From assembly GCA_033557465.1 (NCBI GenBank), contig CM066031.1, positions 1,666,936,800 through 1,667,000,799 on the forward strand: a stretch of 64,000 nucleotides of DNA. The letters are read 5' to 3'. The position numbers were made by a program, and so were the translations under genes. Origin of the DNA: Ichthyophis bannanicus. Lineage: Eukaryota; Chordata; Amphibia; Gymnophiona; Ichthyophiidae. The notes under the pieces were generated by a model. The model was not told where the DNA came from and made no database searches. It saw nothing but the letters and a program-made list of their open reading frames with translations. This document shows positions 1-11,149 of this stretch, one piece after another (position 1 is the first letter of the stretch; each line of letters opens with the position of its first letter).

Positions 1-751
1 GAAGCATCCCCACAAGTAAATAACATTTATATGGGTAGACTGGCATACATGTCTAAATGGCATTTTAGAACAGGGATTAATGACACATGGGGATACCTAG
101 TACCTTTAGATTTGCAGAAGACAGGAAGAGGGCATGGTTAAGATGTGCCTACAGTATAGATGTGAATTTCCCATCTTACCAGAGGAATTCATGTCCAGTA
201 GAAAAAAATGTATTCAGCATCCACAGCTTCCCCGAGGCACAAATAAATGCCTGTCTTAAAGGCCAAGGTCTGGCCCTCTCCCATCACTCCCCTGATCCAA
301 AATCACCCCCCATCCCCAAACTGGTGTCTAGTGGGAGCAGATGTGATGCCAACTCTCTCCTGCTCTGGATTTCATAAAGGTATCCATGACCCCAGTGAAA
401 ATCTTTCTGTATCCCTGCAGTAGCACCAGAATACCATTAGGGGTCATGTGTGCCATTTTGAATCCAGGAGGCGAAGGAGCAGGAGCAAGTGGGCATGCTT
501 TCTGTTCTGATAGCTGTCAGAGACCCTAGTGAGGATGGGGCTTGGGGGAGGCCTGAAAGGGGATTCTTTGATTTCAGGGGAGATCTGATGGAAGGGGATT
601 GGATGCCTTTTGGAGGTCAGGAAAGAATCAAATGTGTTGAGGTGACCAGAGGGGGGGGGGGGGGGGTGGAGAACTGGTGGTGCTGTAACAAGTGACCATA
701 AAGATCAGGAGCAGTGATTTTAAAAAGCTACTTCCATACACATCAGAGGGT
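1..751. other. intronic sequence without a recognised gene
   Basis: No coding region or known repeat was recognised. A run of 16 G lies at 651-666. A 22-bp stretch at 708-729 is an inverted copy of 7076-7097 on the other side of the DIRS element, so the DIRS element appears to have landed in the middle of a short inverted-repeat element. The short open frames here show no family signature. Confidence 0.5.
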
Positions 752-945
752 AATCAAGGTTACTTACCTGTAACGGGAGTTCTCCGTGGAGAGCAGGATA
801 AGTCAGCCACACCTGGTGATGTCATCCGATGGCACCATGGATGGCGTACTCTCTCTAGCCCAGAAGGGGTTTTCCCTTCTGGGCAGGACCCCCCTCCCCC
901 TGGCCCAACCCCTGGACCACCCCTAGCCGGTCACTATGTTCCAAG
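752..945 (-). repeat. DIRS 3' inverted terminal repeat with extension
   Basis: Bases 779-945 match the reverse complement of 6893-7052 with scattered differences, including the CCTGGTGAYGTCATCCGAYGG block and the following tract of G/C-rich sequence. About 27 bases at the outer end (752-778) have no partner in the other terminal repeat but are copied in inverted form in the ICR at 1018-1075. Unequal terminal repeats of this kind are typical of DIRS elements. Confidence 0.8.
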
Positions 946-1017
946 CTGAGCCAGCATGCTAGGGGCATAGGTAGGCCAGGAGATGGGCCCCTGAAGGAGA
1001 GGACAGGTGGGAGCGTG

Positions 1018-1110
1018 TGGCTGACTTATCCTGCTGTCCACGGAGAACTCCCGTTACAGGTAAGTAACCTTGATTTCTCCTAGGACAAGCAGGATGAAGT
1101 CAGCCACACC
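1018..1110. repeat. DIRS internal complementary region (ICR)
   Basis: Bases 1018-1075 are the reverse complement of the left terminus (752-809) with about one mismatch. Bases 1075-1107 are the reverse complement of the right terminus (about 7021-7052). The two blocks abut at T1075, so this region spells the junction that would form if the element ends were joined in a circle. This is the classic ICR role in DIRS-1 replication and supports placing the element ends at 752 and 7052. Confidence 0.85.
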
Positions 1111-1277
1111 TGGTGCCTCCCTAGCTGAAAAGGGCTGAGGTAGCAGGGGCCCACCTCGAACACAGGAGCACACTTGTTGAAATAAACAGGATATTTATTG
1201 CATACCTGAGTGACAGTATGACTACGTACAAGAAGGGGCCATCAACGTGCAAGCAATGCCAACATGCGTAAAAACAT

Positions 1278-2458
1278 TTAATCATGTGCGAACATCACGT
1301 GCAAAAACTTGTGCAAAACCAATATGCTAACATTTGACCTTACAACAGAAACAAGTCCGGATGTCCGGAGCACGCGTGACTTGGCCATCAAGCCGACACG
1401 ATCGGGCTTGGGCAGTGGTCCATGGGCTGCCATTAGGACTGCTTGGCCAAAGGTCTGGCTAGACTGCAGGTCGAGGCAGTAGTGCTTTTGAAAGGTCTGC
1501 AGGGAGGACCAAGTAGCTGCCTTACAGATGTCGGCTACTGGGACTGAGCGCAGGTTGGCCATGGTGGTGGCCAGTGCCCTCAATTGGTGGGCGTTGACTG
1601 ATGGTGCGTGTTCCATGCCAACTCTGTTAAGGCAGAAAGCGATGCAAGAGGAGATCCAGAGGGACAGGGCGCACTTGGTGACAGGGCGCCCGGGTTTGTT
1701 CTGGTCATAGGAGACAAAGAGTTGCATGGCACGGCGCTGTTCCTTGGTCCTGAGGAGGTAAAGATGTAGCGCCCTGACACAATCTAACGTGTGTAGCCTC
1801 TCCTCTTCTGGCGAGGCGTGCGGCTCCGGGAAGAAGGTAGGGAGCTCGATGGTTTGGTTGATGTGGAAGGCCGAGACTACCTTCGGAACGAACTTAGGGT
1901 GAGTCCGGAGGGAGGCGCGGTCATTGGAAAGCTGCGTGTACGGTGGGTGTGCCACCAGGGCTTGGAGCTCACTGATGCGCCTGGCTGAGGTGATGGCTAT
2001 GAGGAACAAGGTCTTCCAGGACACAAATTTAGCTTCGGCCAACAGCATGGGCTCGAAGGGAGGCAACATAAACTGATTGAGAACAGCGTTGAGGTCCCAG
2101 TGCGGCACAGGCTCTCTGACTGGGGGTGTAGGTTTGCTAAGCCCTTCATGAAGTGGGCTACAATAGGTAGTTGTGCGATAGTGTCTTTCCTGGGGCAGTC
2201 GTGGAGGGACGATATGGCTGCCAGGTGCACCCGAATGGACTGAGGTTGTAGGCCTTGTTGAGACAGGGAGGCCAGGTATTGCAGTATTCTGGGTACTGGG
2301 AATGAGAAGGGGTCCAGACCTTGAGAGGAGCACCAGGAGGAGAAACGACGCCACTTGAGGCCATATGATTTTCTAGTCGCGGGGCAGCGTGCCACGAGTA
2401 CCACTTCCTCCACTTCATGAGGTAGGCAGAAGGGGGACAAGGCTACCCGCTCAGCCAC
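1278..2458 (-). pseudogene. DIRS tyrosine recombinase (broken)
   Basis: The phage-integrase-like recombinase that would insert the circular DNA intermediate. Translation starts with MAERVALS at 2458, just after the RT/RNase H frame ends at 2466. The N-terminal core-binding part (RKSYGLKWRRF, ILQYLASL, SIRVHLAAIS) is in one frame to about 2130. A frameshift then moves it to the frame ending at 1278. The catalytic part keeps the first Arg (TSARRISEL), the H-x-x-R box (HQLRAL) and a C-terminal Tyr context (WSSLQTFQKHY). Apart from the frameshift the domain is complete, so decay is modest. Confidence 0.85.
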
Positions 2459-2465
2459 CAGGCTG

Positions 2466-4720
2466 TCAAAGCCAGAGTCTGTAGGTTGGGGGGAGGGTGT
2501 GGCCGTCTCCCTGGGTGAGTCGCCGTGGTGGGTGGAGCGCTAGGCACCTTAGGAGTGGGAACCACCCTTGGCGTGGCCAGTGGGGGCCACCAGAATGGCT
2601 TGTGCTCTGTCGGAGATGATGCGCTGGATCGTCATGGAGATCAGGGGAATGGGGGGAAAGGCATACACTAGTGACCACTCCCCCCCCCCCCATGACTTGT
2701 CGAATGCATCCGCTGAGTGGCTGCGCTGGGAGGGGTGCTTGGAGCAGAAGATTTTGCATTTCGTGTTCTGCTCCATTGCGAAGAGGTCGATCTCCGGGTG
2801 ACCCCATTCCTTGAAGAGCGAAAGGGCAATTTCTGGCTTGAGGGACCATTCGTGGGGGTTGAGCTGTCGGCTGAGCTTGTCCGCCAGTTCGTTTTCGATT
2901 CCCAGTAGATAGGAGGCCCGGAGCAGGCAGTGTTTGGAGATTGCGAAGGCCCAGATCTGGAGTGCCTCCCTGCAGAGGGTCCGGGAACCTGTGCCGCCCT
3001 GTTTGTTCACGTAGAACATGGCTACCTGGCTGTCTTTTTGGATTAGGGTGACCTTTCCGCTGATTAGATTCTGAAAGGCACTCAAGGCATAGCGAATGGC
3101 TCTGAGCTCTAGCAGGTTGATGTGGCATCGCTGCTCCTGCTCCGTCCAGGCACCTTGTGTACGGAGATGCAGGCAATGCGCTCCCCAGCCCACAGGGGAG
3201 GCGTCGGTGGTGATGGTCAGTTGGTGTGGAGGCTGGGAAAGGGGTCTCCCTTGTGAGAGGTTGTCCTTGCGAGCCCACCATCGGATGGAATTGAGGACAG
3301 CATCGTTCATCTGGATGGGTGTGCTCAAGGGCTGCGTATGCTGGGACCAGTGCGCTTGTAGGTGCCACTGCAAATGGCGCATATGGTGTTTCGCCAGAGG
3401 GACTGTCTGTGTGGCAGCTGCCATGTGGCCCAGGAGGTGGAGGAGCCTCCGTGCGGTGGGGTTCTTGCTTGTTTACATGTGGTGTACTAGCTCTCTGATG
3501 GACTATCTTCACTTTTGAGGGAGGAAAGCCTTTGAGTTGGTGGTGTCTATGAGGGCCCCAATGAATCCTAGTCGCTGCGAGGGTCGTAGGTGAGACTTTT
3601 GGTAGTTCACTAGGAAGCCCAGGGCCGACAGTAGGGCGATGGTTGCGCGGGTCACCCTCCTGGCCTCCTCAAAGGAGGGGGCTGAGATGAGCCAATCATC
3701 CAGGTAGGGAAAGAGGCAGATTCCTTGTTTGCAGAGGTGCGCTGCTGCAGCGGCTACGCACTTTGTGAACACTCGCGGTGCTGGGAACAAGCCAAACGGA
3801 AGGACCTTGTACTGTAAGTGCTTTCCCATGGCCTGGACCGTAGGTACTGTCTGTAATCCGGGTGTATCGGGATATGGGTGTATGCCTCCGGTCACTGTTC
3901 CCTCTAAGCTGTGCGCATGTGCGCGCGCACACACCTCGCCGAGCGAGCGCACATACTTTACAACAGAGCACACAAAAATTATGGTTCTTATTTTGATAGA
4001 AAACAACACAGATGTCTTAAAATTTAAAAGTTGTGATTGTAATTACTAGAAATTTTCCACTTCATTTAGTAATTGTCTATTTTCATTTAATTTGATAAAA
4101 TCAGTGTGGTATACATACTGTATTCTGATGTGTAGTCAAATTTTAAAGTATATAACTCCGAGTGTCATCATGTGGCGCACAAAAATTTAACCTTCCTTCA
4201 AAAGCTGCACAGCTGATATTTTATGCGCACACAGTCTACAGAAAATTAGAGGGAACATTGCCTCCAGTAAGTCCAGGGATGTAAGCCATTCGCCGGATTG
4301 GATGAGGGGAAGGATGGATCCGAGGGAGTGCATCCTGAACTTCTCCTTGGCACTGAATATGTTGAGCGCCCGGAGGTCGAGGATGGGGTGCATGCCTTCT
4401 GATTTCTTGGAGACTAGGAAGTATCTTGAGTAGAACCCAGAGTTCTACTCCGCTGCTGGGACGGGCTCGATGGCGTTGGAAGAAAGAAGAGACTGGATTT
4501 CCTTCGCAAGGGTGGGAAGGGAGGGTCCCGATGTCTTGCCGGGGGGGAATCCCGTATTGCACCGGGGGTGATAGGAACTTTAAGCGGTATCCGTCCTTGA
4601 TGATCGCTAGCACCCACTTGTCCGAAGTGATGGACTGCCAGGCGGGAAGGAACAAGGCCAGACGCCCTCCGGTGGGGGGGTTGGCCCGGGACTGGTAGTC
4701 AAAAAGCTTGGTTGGCTTTA
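2466..4720 (-). pseudogene. DIRS reverse transcriptase-RNase H (broken, MITE-interrupted)
   Basis: Polymerase ORF of the DIRS element. It begins near 4720 with a segment (GGRLALFLPAWQSITSDKWVL) that matches the equivalent region of the 58.5-kb element. It then has the DLRALN box and SLDLLEA, where a 368-bp MITE is inserted. The frame resumes with LPFGLFPAPRVFTK and the active site YLDDWLIS (about 3700). RNase H follows (TITTDASPVGWGAHCL, LLELRAIRYAL, ENELADKLSR). The C-terminal part passes through at least one frameshift and ends at 2466, next to the recombinase start. The gypsy-like RT type is usual for DIRS. Confidence 0.82.
3893..4260. mobile_element. non-autonomous hAT-like MITE inside the DIRS RT
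   Basis: A 368-bp insertion with 15-bp terminal inverted repeats, CACTGTTCCCTCTAA at the left and TTAGAGGGAACATTG at the right (one mismatch). It is flanked by the 8-bp target duplication CCTCCGGT / CCTCCAGT (3885-3892 and 4261-4268, one mismatch). The 8-bp duplication and the terminal CA point to hAT. The interior is AT-rich and non-coding, except for a CpG/GCGC-rich left part. It interrupts the conserved RT block after SLDLLEA, dating it after DIRS insertion. Confidence 0.82.
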
Positions 4721-4776
4721 CTTGTCCCGGACTGGGGATTTTTTTGTTGTTTTCTATCTCTTTGGCGAGGTTTTTG

Positions 4777-6811
4777 TCAGTAGGACTGCTGCGATGGCTG
4801 TGACTTGTAACGAGGTTGCCATTTCTGATAGGAGCTGTATTGACGTCTGGAGGAGTGGAATGAGTAGGCTTCTGATGGTAAGAGCCCCTGCGACTGGGGC
4901 GCTCTAAGCCTTCGTTTGCTAGTGTCTTCAGCGTTGTGCAGCGGTCCTTTAGTGCATTGATGGTGTCGCTGACCTTGTCTCCGAAGAAGGATTCCCCCCA
5001 TGCAGGGGGCGTTGGCGATGCGGTCATGGGTGTCTTCCCGTAATCCTGAGGCCTTGAGCCATGCTAGGCGGCGGGCGGAGATGGAGGAAGTGGCTGTGCG
5101 GGCCGCCGCGTCAAAGGCCGCCCTCACCTGATGCTTTGTACATTCCTGCAGGTCCAGGATAGTGTCAACCGAAGTTGCTTGCGTCTCCTGGTTGGAAGCG
5201 GGGGTAGCCGCTTTCAGTTTCTCTGTGAGGGCATCCTGATAAAGGGCCTGCTGCAGCTGGTGGGCGGAGATCCTGGCGCAGAGCATGGCCCCTTGAAAAA
5301 CTCTTTTGCCTGTGTCATCAAGCAATTTGAGTTCTTTTCCCGGGGGGCAGTTGACGTTGGTACGCGTGGACTTTGCCCTCTTCAGAGCTGATTCCACCAC
5401 AATGGAGTGGTGGGGGAGCTGAGATTTGTCAAACCCAGGGGAGACTTGGACCTGGTACTTGGTATCAAGCTTCCGGAACCGCGGGCCCTGATGTAGGATT
5501 TTTCCAAAGGGCGATGAGGTTCTCGCGCAGCAGTGGGTAAACCGGGATGGTTGTCAGGGATTTTGGCGTTTCAAGAAGTCTCCGGGCGTTGGTCAGGTGC
5601 GTCGCTGGAGTTAGGCAAGTTCAGAGTGATAGCAACTTTTTGAAGGAACTTAGGGTAGGAGAGGTCCTCCGGGCTGGAAGATGGTGGTTCAGTTAAAGTT
5701 TCCAGATCCGTTGCCAGGGCAGAAGTTCCTGGGAAATTTTCCCCAGAGTCAAGGGATTTCAGCGCTGTCCCTTCTTCTCCGTTGCCATCCGATCCGCCGG
5801 GGAGGGGTGTGGAATCGGTAAGGGTGCCCCTGGGGGCGTCCAGTGAAGGGAGATGAGCGCAGGCCAGAGGGACAGGGTTGCGGGCAAGTGTCACAGGAGC
5901 AGTTGCCGGCTGGGCTTGGGTCCATTGCTGGAAGAGGGAGGAGAGGAAGGTTATGAATTCCGAGTTCTCCTTGAAGCCATTCACCTGTGAACCGGGGGGG
6001 CTTCATGCCTTTGTGGTCCCGCCTGCCCTTGGGTCTCAGAGGGTGCCCCGGGAGGGGAAGGTTCAAAATCGAAGAGGTGTTGGAGGACCGGGGAGGCATA
6101 CCTGTCAGAAGGCCCGCTGGAGGCAGAAGAGGAGCTTGTTCATCTATAGTGGTGGTGCCGGCTTCCCGCGGAGCGGCGGCAGCGATCGTGGCCATTCCTA
6201 CTGCTTCCAACACTGTGGGTCCCTCTGCTGTGTCTTTGACGGCGCAAGCTGATCCTTTCTCTCTGCGCCGAGTGGGATTCGCGCCGGTGCTGGTGTCATC
6301 GGCGCGAAGAGCTGCTCCTCCTCCTTTTCCTGTGACGATGTCCACGCTGATCTTCGGTATCACGGGGGGAGGGGCCTTGGACAGAAGTGACTGCATCCAA
6401 GATGGCCGCCCCCATGCTCTCCATGTGCAGAGGAGCTCCTGAAGTGCCCAGAGGCAGAAGAAGCATGCCGGAGGGGTCCACAGAGAGAGCGGATGGCCCT
6501 GGAGCATCACGGCGGGGGGCGGAGGCCACTAAGGGCACACCTGAGGCCAGAGGGTTCGCTGCATCGGCGTTCATCTGGATTGAAGGGGGACCCGTGGCAG
6601 AAGCTGAGGAGCCGTGGGGAGCAGGCATAGCCGGAAAAAGTTCGTTGAGAAGATTTCTTGTTTTCCTCGCTCTCGGGGACATCTTCGCGCAGTGGGAGCA
6701 ATCTTCAACTTTATGAGAGATGCCCAGGCAGCGGATACAGCAAGGGTGAGAATCCATGGAATTCATCTTGCGCAAGCATCGTGGGCATTTTTTAAACCCA
6801 GATTTGGACAT
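4777..6811 (-). pseudogene. DIRS gag-like ORF1 (broken)
   Basis: Likely structural protein. The start chosen is the Met at 6811 (MSKSGFKKC), because the Cys-rich module begins right after it and the same Met-x-x-SGFKKC start is seen in the element at 58.9 kb. The N-terminus holds C-x2-C-x11-C-C-x2-C-L-G-x2-H-x4-C-x2-C-x-K-M, a candidate zinc-binding domain. A long Ser/Pro/Ala-rich middle follows, then a conserved segment (VNCPPGKELKLLDDTGKRVFQGAMLCA near 5300) shared with the 60.2-kb gag. Several frameshifts break the ORF. The function is inferred from position and the shared module. Confidence 0.7.
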
Positions 6812-6892
6812 GTTGAATAAGTTAAAATAAAGAAAAGAAAATAAAAGGTGAGAGAGTAGAAGATCCATCTTGCAGGCAAGGTGGAAGAAGTG

Positions 6893-7052
6893 AAAGTGAC
6901 CGGCTAGGGGCGGTCCAGGGGTTGGGCCAGGGGGAGGGGGGTCCCACCCAGAAGGCAAAACCCCTTCTGGGCTAGAGAGAGTATTCCGTCCACGGTGCCG
7001 TCGGATGACGTCACCAGGTATGGCTGACTTCATCCTGCTTGTCCTAGGAGAA
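6893..7052 (-). repeat. DIRS 5' inverted terminal repeat
   Basis: Reverse complement of 779-945 with scattered substitutions. The outer end is CCTAGGAGAA at 7043-7052. A closely similar terminus (TTCTCC-AGGAC-AAGCAGGA) opens the third DIRS element at 58547, so the families share end sequences. Confidence 0.8.
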
Positions 7053-7223
7053 CTTATGTTTTTTCCCACACATAAAGCTTTATAAAATCGCTGCTCCCGC
7101 TGGACATGGAGAGACATACATGTGTACTTATTGGCAAATCCTCTTATAACATACTTTGGGAATTCTCCACTTCCTGATCTGGACGTGTGAATGCCCCTCT
7201 CCACAACCTATTTAAAATCTGCC

Positions 7224-8390
7224 TTATACTGTTGGCTTTTTTAACATGGGAGCAGGGAGGTTGAGATCACCCAGCACCCAGTTTGGCCTACGAGTGTTTT
7301 TGAGGTTGCAGGCGAGGTCAATTATTGTGGATAGATCATCTGTGGTAGGGGAGGGAGCTCTGTAAACCAGGTTGATGGTGCTGTACTTATTTGCTATGGT
7401 AATGGAGTCGAGGTGTGCGGTGCTACTGGAAGAGATCAGCTGGAATTGTAGGTCCGTCTTGGACAGGATGAATGCTCCTCCGCCTCTTCGGTCAGCCCTG
7501 TGGCAGGAGTGGATGGAGTAGTTGGGGGAGACAAGCTGGTGAAGTAGGACTGTGTCTTCGGAGGACAGCCATGTTTCTGTGATGAATAGGATGTCCAGGT
7601 TATGTGTGGATACCAGGTCGGCTACGACTGGCCATTTCTTCCAGACCGATCGTGCATTTATAAGGGCACACTTCAGGTTGCAGGAATGTGTTTGCTTCAC
7701 CCGCTGGGGATGTTTGGCTTGCTGGAGGGAGACGTAGATGAGGTATGGGCACAGCGTGTGTTTAGCCGCTGCTGGTGGATTGTGGGGGGGGGGCCAGACC
7801 ACTTCCTCCCTGAGCGATGTAGGACTGGGATGGTATTGTGGGAGGATGTGAGGGCGAGGGCGCCTTGTAGGAGACCTAAGAGAGTGCAGCAGCTGGTTAA
7901 GGTACCAAGGCAGGGCTTCATCGTGGGTATTGGTATTGTGGTGCAGGCAGTTAGTACATCAGGCAGTGTTTCATGCAGAGAGTAGCGAACTAGCATGGGC
8001 TAAAGAGACACACTATATAGTACAGATCTAGCTTGGTATTAAATAGACAATCTTAGATAGAGTCTATGCAGTGTAGCATCACTAAATAGCACTGGATGGA
8101 GTCTATGACAGTGTAACAGCACTATACAGCATAGGTTTAGATTGGTATAACATGGACAGCACTAGATGGTATATGACAGTGTATCAGCTACGAGCTATAA
8201 CGTGTACTGGTATACTGAAACAGTCTCCCAAACTCACGGATGAGGGTCCGGTTGGTAACAGCTGAAGTTTTTGCAGGGGTTCGGGTGGAAGCCTCGTGCA
8301 GCTGTCGTTAGGGTCGATCACTGCTGACCTCGGTATTCAACCGTTTCGTGCGGGGTTGTGGTGTCTTTGTTGGGCCCCCCTGCCGCGCCC
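7224..8390 (-). mobile_element. L2-clade LINE 5' part: 5' UTR and partial endonuclease
   Basis: The frame at 7224-7802 encodes the N-terminal part of an AP-like endonuclease: CALINARSVWKKW, ILFITETWLSSED, RRGGGAFIL, a substrate-facing NLVYRAPSP, and GDLNLP, after which homology stops at about 7245. Upstream (7803-8390) is non-coding 5' sequence with tandem repeats. This copy keeps its 5' end and lacks its 3' end, the opposite of the usual 5' truncation. It was probably cut by rearrangement or a later event near the DIRS insertion. Confidence 0.78.
8005..8215. repeat. degenerate tandem repeat in LINE 5' UTR
   Basis: About three imperfect copies of a unit of roughly 60 bp built around AGTCTATGACAGTGTAACAGCACTA, with copies near 8055, 8097 and 8155. 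They lie upstream of the endonuclease frame of the minus-strand LINE. Tandem 5' monomers act as promoters in some LINEs; that role here is only a guess. Confidence 0.55.
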
Positions 8391-8689
8391 GTGCATTAAG
8401 AAGTTATTTTTTCTGTCAAATAATGCTGTGCTTAAAGATTAAGCACAGCATTTTAAACTGAAGCCTAGCCTTGATGGAAGTCAGTGAAATGCTGTAATAA
8501 TGAGGTAGCATCAGGGCTTTTTTGAGGTGGTATGCGATGGTATGGAGTGCTGGCACCTTTTTTTCATTACCTACTAAATTTGACTCATGCTCTTCATGTT
8601 CTAATGAAAGAGCCTTACATATGAGTACTGGCACTTTTTTTTTCTAGGAAAAGTGCAATGGGTGACATGATCTGGTTTTATTTATTAAT

Positions 8690-9560
8690 TTTTCTTTTCT
8701 AGTGATCATTTTTATAGCCACCTTCTGTACCAGTTATAGTCTCCCTATGCTTCCACCTTGGAGCCCACTGTAGATGACATTACAATATTCTGGATAGAAT
8801 TAGAAAGGAACTAACTGCAGCAGCTATTTTTGATCTAAAAAGGACCCATTTATGTATAATTGTTTGTGTGCTTGTTTGTTTGTGGCTCACTTCATAATGT
8901 ATTGTTGGAGTTATAGGGGGTATTAAGTAATTGCAGTTTGAGATAAGAACAGAATATATATCCTTTTCTTTTCCTTATGTTTTCATTTTTATTGCTTCAC
9001 CTATTCCAAAATTGTTTTTGGCAATAGATACGGGTATTGGTTTTTGCTTTTTATTTTTATTTTTTATAAGAGATGTTGTACCACCATTTTCATACCACTT
9101 CAGAGGGATACCCTTCACTCCAAGTTCATAACTTCACCAGCAGTATCAAATGTTGCTTTTAGGTCAAACTGAAATTACAGTGTCTCATAACCTTTATCTA
9201 TATGGACTTTAGTACTATCTAACATTGCCATCAAAACTGTCTCTGTGCTATAACTATGGCAAAATCCTTACTGCTCTGGATGTAATATCTGCACATTTCC
9301 TAAATGGTCCTCTAACTTAACAGGTGCAACCTTTTATCTAAAATCTTTGCTAGAAATGGTAAATTTGAAATTGGGCAATAATTAATAAGCTGACCCTTAT
9401 CTTGCATTCCCTTTTTTAATGTTAATGTGATAACTGATGTCTTCCAATTTTATGGAATCACTCCCTCCTTCAATGAGATTGAAATTTACAGGGCCATTTC
9501 ATCAGTTTAGTAATTTGACCACCCATGTAGGAATATCATCAAGCCGACTAGAAGAGAGGT
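8690..9560 (-). mobile_element. heavily decayed LINE reverse transcriptase fragment
   Basis: Minus-strand translation across frames shows worn L2/CR1 RT landmarks: a block resembling the FLAKI..K region near 9340, then STETVLMAMLD-like text around 9240, then FQFDLKATFDTAGE near 9150, in the order and spacing of an RT palm. There are many stops and frameshifts. It is an old copy with no function expected. Confidence 0.5.
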
Positions 9561-11149
9561 TCATCCCCCTGCGCAATCGGGCAGGTTTCAAGGTGCACTG
9601 TTAAACAAAAGGAGGACCACAACAAGTGCTTCAGTTAAATATATCATTTTCCATTGGTGCCAGTGCATTACTTATTACAATCAGGTTTTCCTGATTTAAA
9701 CTAATTGGTACTATTGCATTACTTGTTAAGGTCAAATTTTCCTGATTTAAACTAGCTGTCCCAACTTGAAAAGATGCACTGATTTTTCTTGTATTAAAAT
9801 TTACTATCAAAATAATTTAAAAAGTAAATCCATCCCATCATCTACAAATTGTTACTTATTTCCCAGCAACTCTCACACTAATCTATACAGTTTCATTGTA
9901 TGATTTCCCACCTGAGAAACTTATTGATTTATATTCATGTTGTCTCTTTGCTGAATAAATTTGTTGATGATAATATCTTGATTGGGCTCTACTTACCTTT
10001 TTATCCTCTGGTCTGTGACTCTTTGCTAAATTCTTTTTTATAATGCTACAATTGAGTTTTTAGTAACAGAGGTATGACGGACCCGGTGCTCGTTCCCTTA
10101 TTACCCCCTCCCTCTCAACCCCCTTCCATTTTCTACCGTTCTACTCATCCCCATGTACAATAAACACACAAATACTGTTGGGAATTCAAAACCGGTCGCA
10201 GCTTTATCTAACATTTTAAGCACACTAACATTCAATTCAACGATAAACATCAATCTAGCGGATCCCTGCCTCACCAGCCATGTGATTAGCAAGGTGGACA
10301 TCAACTCCGCAACCACCGCAGACAGGCCCACGGCTAGCTTAACTCCCCGCCCCTTTCTTCCGGCTTTGCCATATGATTACCAAAATCCCAACAGGGGCTG
10401 TCCGGGTAAGGGCCCCACGCCTCCGGGATCCTGCTGCCCCCCCCCCCCCCCCCGCTGCAATAACCTATGCTTAACCCCAAATCTGTACTCCAAGAAGGGT
10501 GGGAGGGTGGGGCGCCGACAGCGATCCAGCTCCCCGGGCTGTTGGCTGCAGACTGCCACCACCCGATACCCCTCCAGACATCCTTTATCTCACCCTCCAC
10601 TTACATGCACCTCATTGGCTCCCGCGGTGTTCATTCACTCTGTGGGGCCAATCCCTTCAAAAGATGCCGCGTTGCCTCTCACGGCGTGCGCGCGACCCAC
10701 CCCCCACCGCCGCCCACCCCCCACCGCCGCCCTCCTTCAGGCCGTGGACCCGCACCGGCCGCTCCCCATTTTCTTCGGCCAGTGGGGACCTTGCCCGCGG
10801 CCTTCTCTTAATCTTCATCCAACTTGAATACTATGCCTGAGATTGAACTCCCACCCCTCGTCTACCCATTATGTGGTGTAAATAATTTAGACTTGAGATT
10901 TTTACATATAGTTTACTAAATTTGATATTACACTGAAGGAAATGTCCCAAATGCAGACAGCAAAGCTGACTGCTCCCTTTTAACAGTGTCCCTCCCTTCC
11001 CTTGGAAATATCCTAAGCAGGAATTCAAACCAATAACAAACAAGGTAAGCAGAAAAATGAGGCTGAAGGCAAGAATACCAGGAAAGGAAGCCAGGCTGGT
11101 GTATCGGGAATGGATGAGGCATGCAAGCAATAACAATGGAAACATTAGC
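9561..11149. other. intronic sequence with a GC-rich tract at 10380-10800
   Basis: No gene was recognised. Bases 10380-10800 are strongly GC-rich, with a C run at 10437-10453 and two copies of a CCACCCCCCACCGCCG-type unit near 10700-10730. The overlapping proline-rich open frames there follow from base composition. A retained unknown repeat or an LTR-like piece is possible, but no terminal repeats were found. Confidence 0.4.

Larger units (their letters stand above)
752..7052 (-). mobile_element. DIRS-type tyrosine-recombinase retrotransposon, nearly full length
   Basis: A 6.3-kb element on the minus strand. In element order it has a 5' terminal repeat (near 7052), a gag-like ORF with a Cys/His motif, RT with YLDDW, RNase H, a tyrosine recombinase, an internal complementary region and a 3' terminal repeat. 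DIRS elements are known to use a recombinase rather than a DDE integrase and to insert via a circular DNA without target duplication; none is seen here. Coding parts have frameshifts, and a hAT MITE splits the RT, so this copy is dead. It lies in a PPARA intron, antisense to the gene. It shares termini and gag motif with the element at 58.5 kb and architecture with the one at 12.3 kb. Confidence 0.88.

Noticed and set aside
87..377. 96-codon open frame near the left edge
   Set aside because: No domain, no splice context and no similarity to known proteins; its length is expected by chance.
2568..3518. Plus-strand open frames of 63-140 codons inside the first DIRS element
   Set aside because: They are antisense shadows of the RNase H frame.
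752..7052. Endogenous retrovirus interpretation of the RT/RNase H region
   Set aside because: Terminal repeats are inverted, there is an ICR and a tyrosine recombinase, and no DDE integrase, protease or direct LTR was seen.
8511..8650. Possible hAT MITE beginning CAGGGCTTTTTTGAGG
   Set aside because: Only a left-end resemblance could be seen; no matching right terminal repeat or target duplication was found.
10153..10827. 224-codon proline-rich open frame
   Set aside because: Three overlapping frames in the same GC-rich tract all stay open, and content is simple Pro/Thr-rich sequence; base composition explains it.
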